Source: Cymodocea nodosa
Lineage: Eukaryota > Streptophyta > Magnoliopsida > Alismatales > Cymodoceaceae
Assembly (NCBI GenBank): GCA_036874045.1
Contig: JAZBRI010000009.1
Span: 2,728,001-2,792,000 of the forward strand
Length of the DNA: 64,000 bases
Reading direction: 5' to 3'
Both the position numbers and the translations under genes were made by a program. Positions 45,602 to 55,827 of this stretch are shown piece by piece (within the stretch, counting starts at the first letter, position 1; the number at the start of each line of letters is the position of its first letter). The notes beneath the pieces are model-generated. The model had not been told where the DNA came from and ran no database searches. It saw only the letters and a list, made by a program, of their open reading frames with translations.

Positions 45602-46732
45602 ACAAATGGAATTGATGCAATTACCTTGGATGCACTAAGGGAAATACTGAGTAATTTATCAGCTAAAGATCTATGCAGGTTGTGTTGTGTATCAAAGGAA
45701 ATTAAAAAGTGTATTGAAGAAAAATATTTTCAAGGACTATAAGCTGCAAAAATGACTAAGATTAGAGATGGATTTATATGGAGGTCATTTAATCGTAGTT
45801 CAAATACCCATGAATATCTGGCTATGGAAGAAACTACTAGAATTCCACCCAATACATTAGAAGGCATAGATCATATTATGGGGATAGATGAAGGATTAAT
45901 CATATACAGGACGAGACCAAGGTATGCAAGTTTATTATTACCTGATATTTTGATAAGAAATCCTATAACAGGAGATGAATGGAATATAGGAAGACCTAAT
46001 AGATTTGAAGTACCAACTATAAATTGTGGGTTGGCTTTAATATTTTCTAATAAAAATTGTACCATTCCTAAAAAATTATATTATTGGAGACCTACAGTAA
46101 ATTGGGATGAAGATTTATGCTTAAGTGTGTATAATTTTCTAAATAGATCTTGGATTGAAAATACTGTGATATATTTAGGACTGAAATCATTAATTAACAA
46201 CATGCATGTCATACTTGATGGATATGTATATCTAGTCACAGATATATCAATAGCATTTGGATCTGATTTATACATAGTGAGCACAGATAGTTATGATGAA
46301 TATATAGAAATCTTACCTATACCGAGAGAAATAGCTAAACCACCATCTACAGAATTTGATAAAATTCAAATAGGAATGTGGTGTAATGAATATGATGATC
46401 CTACTTTATGTATGATAAGATGGTGGGATTAATTGATGAAATTTCAAATATGAATTATGAAAGACATAAATGAATGGAAGTGGGAAGAGGAATATATTGA
46501 AATAGATGTAGAAATAGAAACTACTACATTACCTTGGAACCGGAAAGGATCCCTTTCTGCATTTCATATCATTAATGGTAATACACTTGTATTTGAAATT
46601 TATAATATATTACACGTTTACAAATTAACAAGGAACAAGAACTGCATTAAAATAGTATTAATAGCAAGAAGAACTATGCCTAAAAAGTTTGCTTGGACTG
46701 ACACGTTTATTTCATTTATTTCTACTTTTTAA
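45602..46732 (+). pseudogene. F-box/F-box-associated-like ORF carried by gypsy C
   Basis: Frame 2 reads from 45602 to TAA at 46730-46732, about 376 codons. The F-box is at residues 9-45: LDALREILSNLSAKDLCRL, then CCVSKEIKKCI. The longest clean part is 45752-46432. The middle has an IRNPITGDEWNIGRP stretch, like the NPxTxxW core of the F-box-associated domain, then VILDGYVYLVTD and VSTDSYDEYIEILP. F-box proteins are substrate receptors of SCF ubiquitin ligases; the variable part chooses the target. Only three stops interrupt it (45737, 46430, 46451), with no frameshift. At each of these places element G has either a sense codon or a different stop. No ATG precedes the F-box in frame, so a spliced leader or a lost start is possible. 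Confidence 0.7.
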
Positions 46733-48493
46733 TCATGTTCTTAAGCTGTGATTTTGTGTGTTTAATGTTGTGTGTATTCTGCATTTATTTTTAGAAAAAA
46801 AAAGGGAATTTTTTTTTTAGTTTTCATTTTTATTTTATAAAAGAAAAAAAAATAAAATATCAATCCAGTTTGTTAGTATCTGTTTTGAGAAACCAACTGG
46901 CTTGCTTGTGAGCCACCAAAGGTATAGGAGCTTGGGTTCCATACAAGACACTAAATTATCAATATCTATTAAATATTATTTTGTTATATATACTGGGTTT
47001 ATCTATGAATGAAAAGTTTTTCAGAATCAAAAATCGGAATATGCAGAAGGAGATACAAATGAAACAAGGTATGTAACTAATTACTCATCCTGAATTTTAA
47101 TCAACAAACCTGTAGCCATGCCTGCTTCAATTACTATACTTATTGTCAAATCTTTTACATTGAGGGCAATGCAAAATGTAGGTATGGGGGGGAGGTAATT
47201 GAAGTAACAGCCATATAAGTTTGTTAATTAAATGAATTAAAATGGTACTACAAAGTTTTGAGGAAATTGAAAATTTTTATGAACTTGCTGTAACTATCCA
47301 ATAATTGAGACTATAAAATTTTTCTAAACTGCTTGAATGTTATATTTAGAAGGCTATATAAGATGCTATAGAATTTACTATTTATGCAAATCTAGATATA
47401 GTATCTTATGTTTTTTCTGAATTTCATGAGTTTAACAATTTCACAATTTTAAAATGAAATCAGAATGCTTAATGAAAAATCAGTGAATTATCTAAAGTCC
47501 TGAAAGAGTTGAGATGTGAATTCTAGATTAAATGAAACACATATGATTAAAGATACATTTAATTTGACTGATTGAACTTGTGGAATGATTTATGTATAGA
47601 TCTTATTAAACTACAGAAAAAGTATGAGCTTATTGTTATGGATTCATATTTTCAGTAAATGATAGAAGCAGGACTATATGAGATTGGTGTTTTACTGCAT
47701 CTGTATTAATGAAATAGGTACATATACAGTATGTGATTAATGTTTTGTTTTGTGTGTATTGTGATTAAAAAAAAAAAAAAGGAAAAATTTTGAGAGTTTA
47801 TTGACTTGTTTGATCATGAGCCTTTTGTACTTGAGCAGATAGGTATGTAAGGATTGTTGACTTGAACAAGGACTCTTGAAATCTGGCAACCTAAGATCCT
47901 GATCAGATCTGGGATTGTTGATTGAAAGCTCGTTATATGAGTACATTAGAAAACTCTTGTATGATTCAAGCTTGTCAAATTAACTTTTAAAGTACAAAAA
48001 AAGAAAAAAAAAACATATACTGTTCTAAAAAGATACAAGTGTTTTGTGAAATACAGATATCTTATGAATCGAGCATATTTTTTGTTATCTAGAATTGCTG
48101 AAATATGAATCTGGAATTGACTTTTGAAGTTGTTTAATGGAGATACAATTCTTTATTCTACTTGTCTTAATCAGATTGAATTGGATTATACTTTGATTCG
48201 TATGTTGTTGAAATTTCTTCTAGAAATCTTATTGAAAAATTCAAGATGACAGATGATGAAAAGAAGAACAAACAATAATATAATTAACATTTATGTGATG
48301 ATGATATACTTTGTATGTAATTTGCATATATTCTAAGTATATTTGCAGGTTGATTACTAAAACATACATAATATATTTTTATGCTAAACAGAAGAAAAAC
48401 AAAGGGGAAGAATTAATTCTAGCACTTTTAGAAAGATCAATTAATTAGATCTTAGTTTGCTAAGGGACTAGCAAAATTTAGGTATGGGGGAAG
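46733..48493 (+). other. 3' non-coding region of gypsy C with two polypurine tracts
   Basis: The first tract, ggtatgggggggagg, is at 47183-47197, in the 'attgagggcaatgcaaaatg' context typical of the 3' end of such elements. The second, ggtatgggggaag (48481-48493), touches the 3' LTR and is the functional candidate. Between them, 47355-48350 is the segment also found in copia A and D. No ORF. A poly-A-rich run at 47766-47780. Confidence 0.75.
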
Positions 48494-50676
48494 TGTTTGG
48501 AATGAAAAAGTGCATATTATTAACGGTTAAATGATGGTTAATTGCATAATATTTAGCTTATCATATGAGAAGTAAGCCATTATGTTATAATTGCACTATT
48601 ATATGCTTTAATTGAAGAATCTGCTTAATTTGGGAGAATTAATGTTAATTTAGTACATTTCTGAACTATCGGTAAGTTGTAGGCTGTGAAATTCTTAAGT
48701 ATCCAAATTTTCTGATATTTCAGACAATTATGTTTAACATAACAGACATATTTCAGACAGTTATGTTTAATAGACCGAACATGTATCAGATAGTTATGTT
48801 TAAATTATCGAACAGTTATGTTTTAAAAGAATATTTTATTATTTCCTGAAGTACATGTGTCGAAACCATAATGCATGACTTAAGTGAACTTTTGGTGAGT
48901 TATCTATAACTATCCGAAATTGCAGCTGGGCATCGGATAGTTAGCCCTGTAATTTTTCGAAATCTCTTTTTATTTATAAAATAGCTGAGGACATGTGTCA
49001 TGTTATGGGAAAGTGACTTAAGTGGATTTTCGGTGAGTTATCTCTAACTATCCGAAATGCATCTGAGCATCGGATAGTTAGCTCTGTAACTCTTCGAAAT
49101 GTTATTTTATGATTAAACTGCTATTGACACGTGTTGAGATCTGGTAGATTTACTTAAGTGAACTTTCGATGAGTTATCTGTAACTATCCGAAATGCATCT
49201 GAGCATCGGATATTTAAGTTTATAAGTATCCGAAATGCACTTGAGCATCGGATAGTTAAATTTATGCACGTGTTTTATAATTAAATCAACGAAGAAAGTC
49301 CGTTGAGTTATCTGTAACTCCACAGACTATATATTTTCTTATATGCTACTATAGCGATTGTAGGAACAAACAGTTGGAAGAGAAAAACCACGTTTGCACG
49401 TATCGCGTAGGGAAAGAAATCATCGTCGTTGATACGAATGAAGGAAATCCAACCGACCATTCAAGCAGAAGTAGTTACTACTGAAGAAATATAAAAGAAA
49501 AGAAGAAAAAAGAAGAAGGGTATGATCGATGGGCAGACAATGTGTGCAGAGGAGGATCAACGTCGCAATTCTCTGAAGTTCCACACCAACCATCATCATC
49601 ACCACCATAATCACCAACCATCGAAGGTCTGTGAGGATACTTGCTTGATGTCGGGTCGATTCCGAGCCAAACACAGTGCTTGACAACCACTATGAGGAGT
49701 GATCGCGTCGCGGGAAGGGAAACCATTTTCACCAAGCGCCGACTCATATTTCAGGAGATCGTAAAGCTTTTAGCCTTGGCTTCGGGTTGATGCCTGTATG
49801 CTGCAGAGGAGATCATCTTGCAATTCTGGACTCGCGATTCTATAGGGAGAGGAGACAAAATTGTAAGTGGTTTAATTTTCGATGGTGTAATCGCGTTGCA
49901 AGTAGTGTCGGAAGTATTTACTATCAAGTGAGATTACTTTACATTTCACCTTTCGCCCATTTCCATGTTCATATTAAAACAAAAAGACCAAAAACAATTT
50001 ATCTATGTTTGTATGTTGTATTTGAGTGTTGTATTGTTTGTGTTGTATTGTGATTAATATTATCTTTGTCAGTGTTGTGAGATTGTTTTATATTGTTTTA
50101 GTTTTACAGTTTATTGAAATTGGTTCGTTCAAAAGACTTAAAGATTTTAATGGTTACTATTTGAATTATCTGAATGTTAGTATTGCATAATGATAAATCC
50201 AATGTTAACTAACATTAAAGAGCTTAATTGATGTTATTTACAATCTGTGGAATCGCCCAATGGTTGGCCGAATTCCTTTGTAAATAGCAGTATTAAAAAG
50301 AAAAGACAAGCTCGTGGAGTTAACTTAAGTCCACGAGGTTAGTCCATTGAGTTAGTCATAACTCAACGAACTTTTTCCGTTGAGTTAACTGTAATTCAAT
50401 GGAGAGCTTAGTGAATATATAAATTTGATTATTAACAAACGAATAGTTCTCAAGTTCTTCAGCAATTCCCTGTGGGATCGACCTATACTTGCACACTGAT
50501 ACAATAGACACTGTGCACTTGCAGTTAAAGTACAAATTGGAATTAATATCTAAATTGTATTAAAGGTTGTTTGTTTACTTCTAAAAGAAAGAATAAGCAT
50601 AAAGATAAATTAACTAAGTAAAAATAGAAGTAACAAATCGAAGTTTTTCTGGTGTAGTGCTGGGAAAACACAAACA
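48494..50676 (+). repeat. 3' LTR of gypsy C
   Basis: 2,183 bp, TGTTTGGAATG … ACACAAACA, with the same module order and TATA-like box (about 49490) as the 5' LTR. It is followed by GCCAT and the rest of the copia B gag. Confidence 0.95.
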
Positions 50677-51600
50677 GCCATCTTCTTTTTGTCCTTCAAT
50701 CTCTTCTTCTTATCTCCTTGATCCTCTTCTGTCTGAAATGGATAGAAGGTCTGTATGTGCCCTTGCTTTTTACATTTGAAACATGTAGGGACAGTTCTTT
50801 TAGAAGAGCTGGGCTTATTATTTTTCTTCATAAACTTTCTGAAGTTCCTTGCCAACAACATGATGATCTCATCATCATCTGAGCTTGGAGCTTCTTTTGT
50901 AGATGGAAATGTTATTTCCTTTTTCTTTTCAGTTTTCTTTTCAGCAACTCCTTCTTACTCTTTCCAGTCCTTCATCTGAACTTCGTGGGCTAGAAGATTG
51001 CCCAACAATTCTTCAACTGTGTAGTTGTTGAGATCCTTGGAATCTTGAATTGATGTGGACTTCTATTTCCACTCAATAGTTAAGCTCCTCAAGATCTTCT
51101 GTACCTGTTCACGTGAAGAGAATTCCTTTCCCAAGCCTTTCAAACTGTTAATGATTTCAGTAAATCTTGAAAACATTTCAGTTATGTTTTCATTGTCATT
51201 CATTTTAAACAGTTCAAGTTTTCTCAACAGGATACTAATTTTTGTATCTTTAACTTGGCTTGTACCTTCGTGAGTAACTTGAAGGATTTTCCAAGCCTCA
51301 TGAGCAGACTTACATGCAGATACTTTATTATATTGATCAGTAGTTAGTGGACAATAAATGGCATTCAGCCCTTTAGGATCCAACTAGATGAGTTTCTCAT
51401 CCTCCTCAGACTAGTTCATAACATCACTGGTTGGAAGTGTAGTTCTAAGAACAACAATCTTCTAGAGTTTAACATCAGAACTCGTAAGGAAGCACTCCAT
51501 TCTATTCTTCCAATAGTTATAATTTGAATCATCGAATAGAGGAGGTCTGTGAATGTTTTGTCCCTCAACAAATTGAGCCATAAATCTAGATGGTTAAATC
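50677..51600 (-). pseudogene. gag N-terminal and zinc-knuckle part of copia B
   Basis: Minus strand from about 51590: MAQFVEGQNIHRPPLFDDS, then YWKNRMECFL and the UBN2 core (51383-51063: DTKISILLRKLELFKMND, EQVQKILRSL). Then come a Glu/Lys-rich linker and the knuckle CFKCKKQGHIQTFY, whose last Cys has become Tyr. A basic tail ends at the insertion of gypsy C. Stops occur near 51420, 51385 and 51063. Confidence 0.9.
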
Positions 51601-51618
51601 TTATGAAGGATTAACCAA

Positions 51619-51630
51619 GCTCTGATACCA
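51619..51630 (-). promoter_or_regulatory. Primer-binding site of copia B (tRNA-iMet)
   Basis: The plus strand reads GCTCTGATACCA, so the minus strand has the exact TGGTATCAGAGC. It lies two bases from the LTR end at 51633. Confidence 0.95.
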
Positions 51631-51632
51631 AT

Positions 51633-53453
51633 TGTTAGGATCGATAGGCTCACTAGAGGGAGGGTGAATGGTGAAAGTGTGTAGTTTTTAAAATTCTTTC
51701 GATGTTGAATCAAATGATTCAATAGAAATGTAATGAGATGAAATTAAATGAATGCAAATCAGAGAGAAAAGAAACACACAACAAATTTTTAGGTGGTTCA
51801 CCAACTTGGCTAGTCTACCCCCAAGATTCACTTGGGTTTCACTAAGTGTATCAACACTTACACACTTGCTTTAAGGTCAAAGCAAGAACCAACTACACAG
51901 AAGTTTTCAGGTATAAACTTCAGTAAACCAACCTCTAGAGTTTTCAAGTCGAAACTCAAACCTACACTGAATGTAGCCTTCAGGTTGAAGCCACGAACTA
52001 ATAACTTGAATCTTTCAATCATAGTTTTGGTGCATAGAGCTATTTCTGCAGTAGGTCTTTAGAATATTCTTCATTGTTTGCAGACTTGAGTGTAATTGGA
52101 ATTGGACTGTAGCTCACTGTATGTGGTATATCCGTTATCTCTGTATTTTCTTTTCTTAAACTCCTCATATTTATACCAAAGATACAACGATCATATTTCT
52201 CTATCAACGGATGTATTCTGCTGTACTTGATTAGACACCAATCAAATACTGTAAGTTACCGTTCAGAAAGTTATTTCAAGATGTCTTACCGATTTTCCTA
52301 ACTTTTTAGATAGTTAGCTGTGTAACTCTCTAAAGAAAATTTGTAACTCACCGAAAGATCACTTAAACCTTTCTGCCAGGTAGGATTCCAGAATATTTAC
52401 TACGAGCTGTCATTCAATCGGATACTTATAACTGTAACTCACCAAACAGTTATATAACTGTCAGATAGTTGGCTACAGTAACTCTTTGTTAACATTCTGA
52501 TTGCTTCAATTCGGCACGTGCATAAAAGGCTGACTTAAGTTTTGGATGGTTATCCCTGTAACTCATCGAAACGCTTCAGGATTACGGATAGTTATTTTTC
52601 TAACTCTTTGAAATCTTATTTGAGCTTCTCTCTAGAATTCTGCACGTGGGAAATTCAATGACTTAAGTTTTGGATGGTTAAATTGTAACTCACCGAAACT
52701 CTCTTGAAATTTCGGATAGTTATCTTTCTAACTCTTCGAAAACTTAAATGATCTTCTTTCTGGAATTCTGCACGTGGCAATTTCAATAGCTTAAGTTTCG
52801 AATAGTTAAACTGTAACTTACCGAAACTCTCTTTGAAATTTCGGATAGTTATCTAACTCTCTGATTTTCTCTTTTAAGCTTTCAACTGCTGGCTTCTCTA
52901 TTTTGCACATGCGTAATAAGATGACTTAAGTTCTAGAAAGTTATACCTGTAACTTACCGAAAAACACGAATAATTATCTAACTCTCCGAAAAGAAAACTC
53001 GGATAGTTATCTAACTCTCCGACAAGTCATTTGAGCTTCCGTTCTGTATTTCTGCACGTGATTTATTGAATGACTTAAGTTTCAGATAGTTAGCCTTTCT
53101 AACTTTTCAATTTTTCTTTTTCTTTTGAATAGTTAACTCCTTAACTCTCCGATCATTCAACCAACTTAACTGTTCGTTTATTTAACTCTTCGAAGGCTTT
53201 GAAAAATTCGGATAGTTATCCTTCTAACTGTTTGATAGTCTTACTGCTGTTTTATTCTTCAAATACTTGGACCTATAACTGTCCGATTTTCCTGTAGCTT
53301 TAAGGTAGTATCTTCTAGAACTTCCTCCATCTGTTCGTTTATTTGGAATTTGTTCTATCTGCCTTCTGATCTAATGCTGCTTTGACTTAACTATGAAATA
53401 CAATATGTTTCCTCACATAGGTTTTGCATTATCAAAATACTCGGGTTCTAACA
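51633..53453 (-). repeat. 5' LTR of copia B
   Basis: 1,821 bp with TG…CA ends, and the same module array as the 3' LTR. Differences from the 3' LTR are scattered single bases, largely C/T and G/A transitions. The plus-strand neighbour at 53454 is the second GCACA, followed by the rest of the copia A RNase H. Confidence 0.95.
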
Positions 53454-53848
53454 GCACATGTCAATTATTGGAAAATAACTTGGTGTCATGGTTTAGTAAA
53501 AAGCAAAACTGTGTAGTACTTTCAACTACAAAAGTTGAATATGTTGCTGCTACACTGTGTTGTACTCAGATTCTGTGGATAAGGAGAACTTTAGAAGATT
53601 TTGGATTATCTTATGATACAACTGAGATTTATTGTGACAGTAGTTCTACAATAAATCTTTCCAAAAATCATGTATTACATTCTAGAGCAAAGCATATAGA
53701 GGTTAGACATCATTTTCTAAGAGATAACGTAATTAAAGAAAAAATTAAATTAGGATTTGTGTCTAGTAAAAATCAATTAGCTGATATATTTACAAAACCT
53801 AGACGGAAATACATTCTACAACATAAGATTAAATTTAGGTATTTGTAG
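53454..53848 (+). pseudogene. RNase H of copia A (3' half after copia B)
   Basis: The frame resumes after the second GCACA with CQLLENNLVSWFSKKQNCVV, then TTKVEYVAATLCCTQILWI, EIYCDSSSTINLSKN, HSRAKHIEVRHHFLRD and QLADIFTKP. A frameshift near 53800 spoils the last residues; copia D ends in Arg-Leu-Cys-Asp-Val-stop at the matching place. It is nearly the same as the copia D RNase H (63618-64000), so A and D belong to one family. Confidence 0.9.
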
Positions 53849-55419
53849 GCTTTGTGATGTGTAAAATGCTTAAACTCCACACAAAAAGATAAATATTGTT
53901 GATGATGTTGTTTACCTCATAGATATTATATACTTATTATAAATATTTGAGTAATATCTAAACTGCTGCATAAGATACTATGTATTCATTGTAATATTAT
54001 AGTAGTATCTTATTGATTTTAAGTATTTTGTCAAGTTTGATGGTTTTCAAAATTTTAAGTGGAAGTGAAAATGAAAAACATTAAATACCTCTGAAATCCT
54101 GAAATTTTGATTAAATGTTTTCTTTGGATCAATGAAAGTGCATATGATCATGCATGAATTTGACTTGATTGATTAAACTTGTAGAATAATTTATATGTAA
54201 ATCATCTTAAACTATTAATCAACAATATGAGCTTATTGATAGTGATTCATATTTTTAGTAAAATCATAGACGTAAAAATTGTATGAGATTTGTGTTTTAT
54301 TACATCTGTATTAATGAGATACATATATACTGTGTTTAAAATGAAAAGTGCTTACAAAGTAAAATTTTTTGAGAGTTTATTGATCAATTTGATCACGAGC
54401 CTTTTGTACTTGAGTAGATAGGTATGTAAGGATTGTTGTTCTGAAAAAGGACTCTTTAAATCTAGCAACCTAAGGTCCTGATCAGACTTGGGATTGTTGA
54501 CTGAAAGCTCATTACACAGGTACATTAGAAAGCTCTTGTATGATTCAAGCTTTTTAAGCTAACTTTTGAAAAAAATTATCAATATTTACTATTTTGAAAA
54601 GATAAAAGTTGTTTCATTAAATATAGATATCTTTGAATCGAATATAGTTTCTACCAATATGATTACTAATTTATTAAATCAACTTTAGTACTTTTAAAAA
54701 TGTTTATTTGACTTACAGTCTTTTATTCTCCTTGAGTTAATCATATTAAGTTTAAAGTTATGTTTTGATTCATATACAGTTGGAGTTGATTCTTGAAATC
54801 ATTTTTTGATGAATTTAGAATAATAGAAATCTTTTGAAAAGAAATTTTAAAGGGTAGCTATAATTAACATCTATTTTATACAAATATATTTTGTATGTTA
54901 TTGAATATATTTGAAGTATATTTGTAGGGGGAGGAATTACAATGTCCAAAATAGATTAATATAATTTAGAATATATATTTTAATTAATCTGAGTTTAGTC
55001 CTCTTAAGATCTTAATGAAATAATTTAAAAGACAAACAACTATTTTAGATTCATAAAAAGAGAATATTAGAATAGTTTACAATGTTCTCAAGATGATGTT
55101 ATATATGTTAGTTTTTAGCTTGTGTGTTGTTCGAAAGGTTTCAGTAGAAAGCATCCGAAACTTGTTTGTTTGGTAAAGTATACTAATTAGACGTTATGTT
55201 ATGTAAAGTAACGTGTAAAACTACCTCTAGACAACGTTTTACTCGTTAGGTTAGTTAACTCAACGAGTTATGCTTAAATATTTTGGGCATCTTGATTGAA
55301 TAAACTATATTCAATATTCATTTAAAATCTAAACCCAACTTCTATACACGTTGAGTTAGTCGCCAAAAACCCTATTTAAACATGTATTACATGAGAACTT
55401 AGGTTATTTCATAACCTTT
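53849..55419 (+). other. Non-coding segment of copia A between pol and the env-like ORF
   Basis: AT-rich without ORFs. About 53970-54935 is homologous to gypsy C 47355-48350 and gypsy G 2655-3640, and to the minus strand of copia D at 62545-63510. The best block is 54370-54550 (gagccttttgtacttgag, taggtatgtaaggattgttg). A purine run, tgtagggggagg, is at 54924-54935. The end of the stretch has 'aactcgttag'/'cgttgagtta' repeats (55240-55350) and CCCTATTTAAAC (55370-55381), a TATA-like box shared with copia D. Confidence 0.75.
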
Positions 55420-55827
55420 GTGTCTGAAAACCTTTCCTGCTTATTCCTGTTACAACCTACGACGACGTTCCCCAAGTTTAACAAAGGTCATGGCAGAGGC
55501 AAAGGAAGAGGCAGAGGAAGTGTAAAAGGCAAAGAAATTGAGGTAGATGATGTTCCTCGTACTTGGTTTAAAAAGATTTTGCATGTTGACGAAAGGTTAG
55601 CTCAAATATATCATGACTACTTCTTTTCTAAAGAAATACTTGATGAAGTTAGACAAGAACTTCAACATACTACTGAGAATATATATTATATGGGTATTAA
55701 AAGTAAATATGACAAAGAATATCGCATGAAATGTATGGAAATAGCATTTTTGGAACAATATGCTAAATATTTGAAAAAAGGAGTAGGCTCATCAAATAGA
55801 ATTCCTCAAACCCCTATCAGTGGTACA
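55420..55827 (+). pseudogene. Env-like/ORF3 start of copia A, cut by gypsy LTR E
   Basis: It matches the N-terminus of the copia D protein: a basic Gly/Arg/Lys-rich run (GKGRGRGSVKGKEIE), then VPRTWFKKILHVDERLAQIY, FFSKEILDEVRQEL, YRMKCMEIAFLEQYAKYLKK and GVGSSNRIPQTP. The start ATG of D (62029) is ACG-TTC here, so the initiation codon is lost. The frame runs directly into LTR E at 55828. Function unknown. The basic start suggests nucleic acid contact or a nuclear/nucleolar signal, by inference only. Confidence 0.75.

Larger units (their letters stand above)
34851..50676 (+). mobile_element. Gypsy element C (Athila-like) with ORF3, gag-like block and F-box ORF
   Basis: 15,826 bp. In order: LTR (34851-37028), tRNA-Asp-type primer site, zinc knuckle-protease-RT start (37119-39317), integrase (39320-40690), short repeats, ORF3 (41330-43552), gag-like block (44573-45420), F-box-like ORF (45602-46732), non-coding tail with two polypurine tracts, and LTR (48494-50676). 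The central RT and the RNase H are deleted. The two LTRs are very similar by eye, with mainly transitions, so the insertion is younger than F or G. It split the gag of copia B. Confidence 0.95.
28900..53453 (-). mobile_element. Copia element B, complete but split by gypsy C
   Basis: On the minus strand it runs 5' LTR (51633-53453), primer site, gag (50677-51600), then a gap filled by gypsy C, gag tail/protease/integrase/RT/RNase H (31117-34850), polypurine tract and 3' LTR (28900-30719). Without C it is about 8.7 kb. It is flanked by a perfect GCACA duplication. Unlike copia A and D it has no extra ORF and only about 400 bp between pol and the 3' LTR. Confidence 0.95.
22466..55827 (+). mobile_element. 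Copia element A, split by copia B and then by gypsy LTR E
   Basis: The pieces are the LTR, primer site, gag, integrase, reverse transcriptase (to 28899), then RNase H from 53459, a non-coding 1.5 kb segment and the start of an env-like ORF (to 55827). Continuity across copia B is shown by the GCACA target duplication (28895-28899 and 53454-53458): the RNase H motif breaks after Ser-Gly-Thr and resumes in register with Cys-Gln-Leu-Leu. The 3' LTR is not seen; it should lie beyond copia D, outside the window. Confidence 0.85.
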
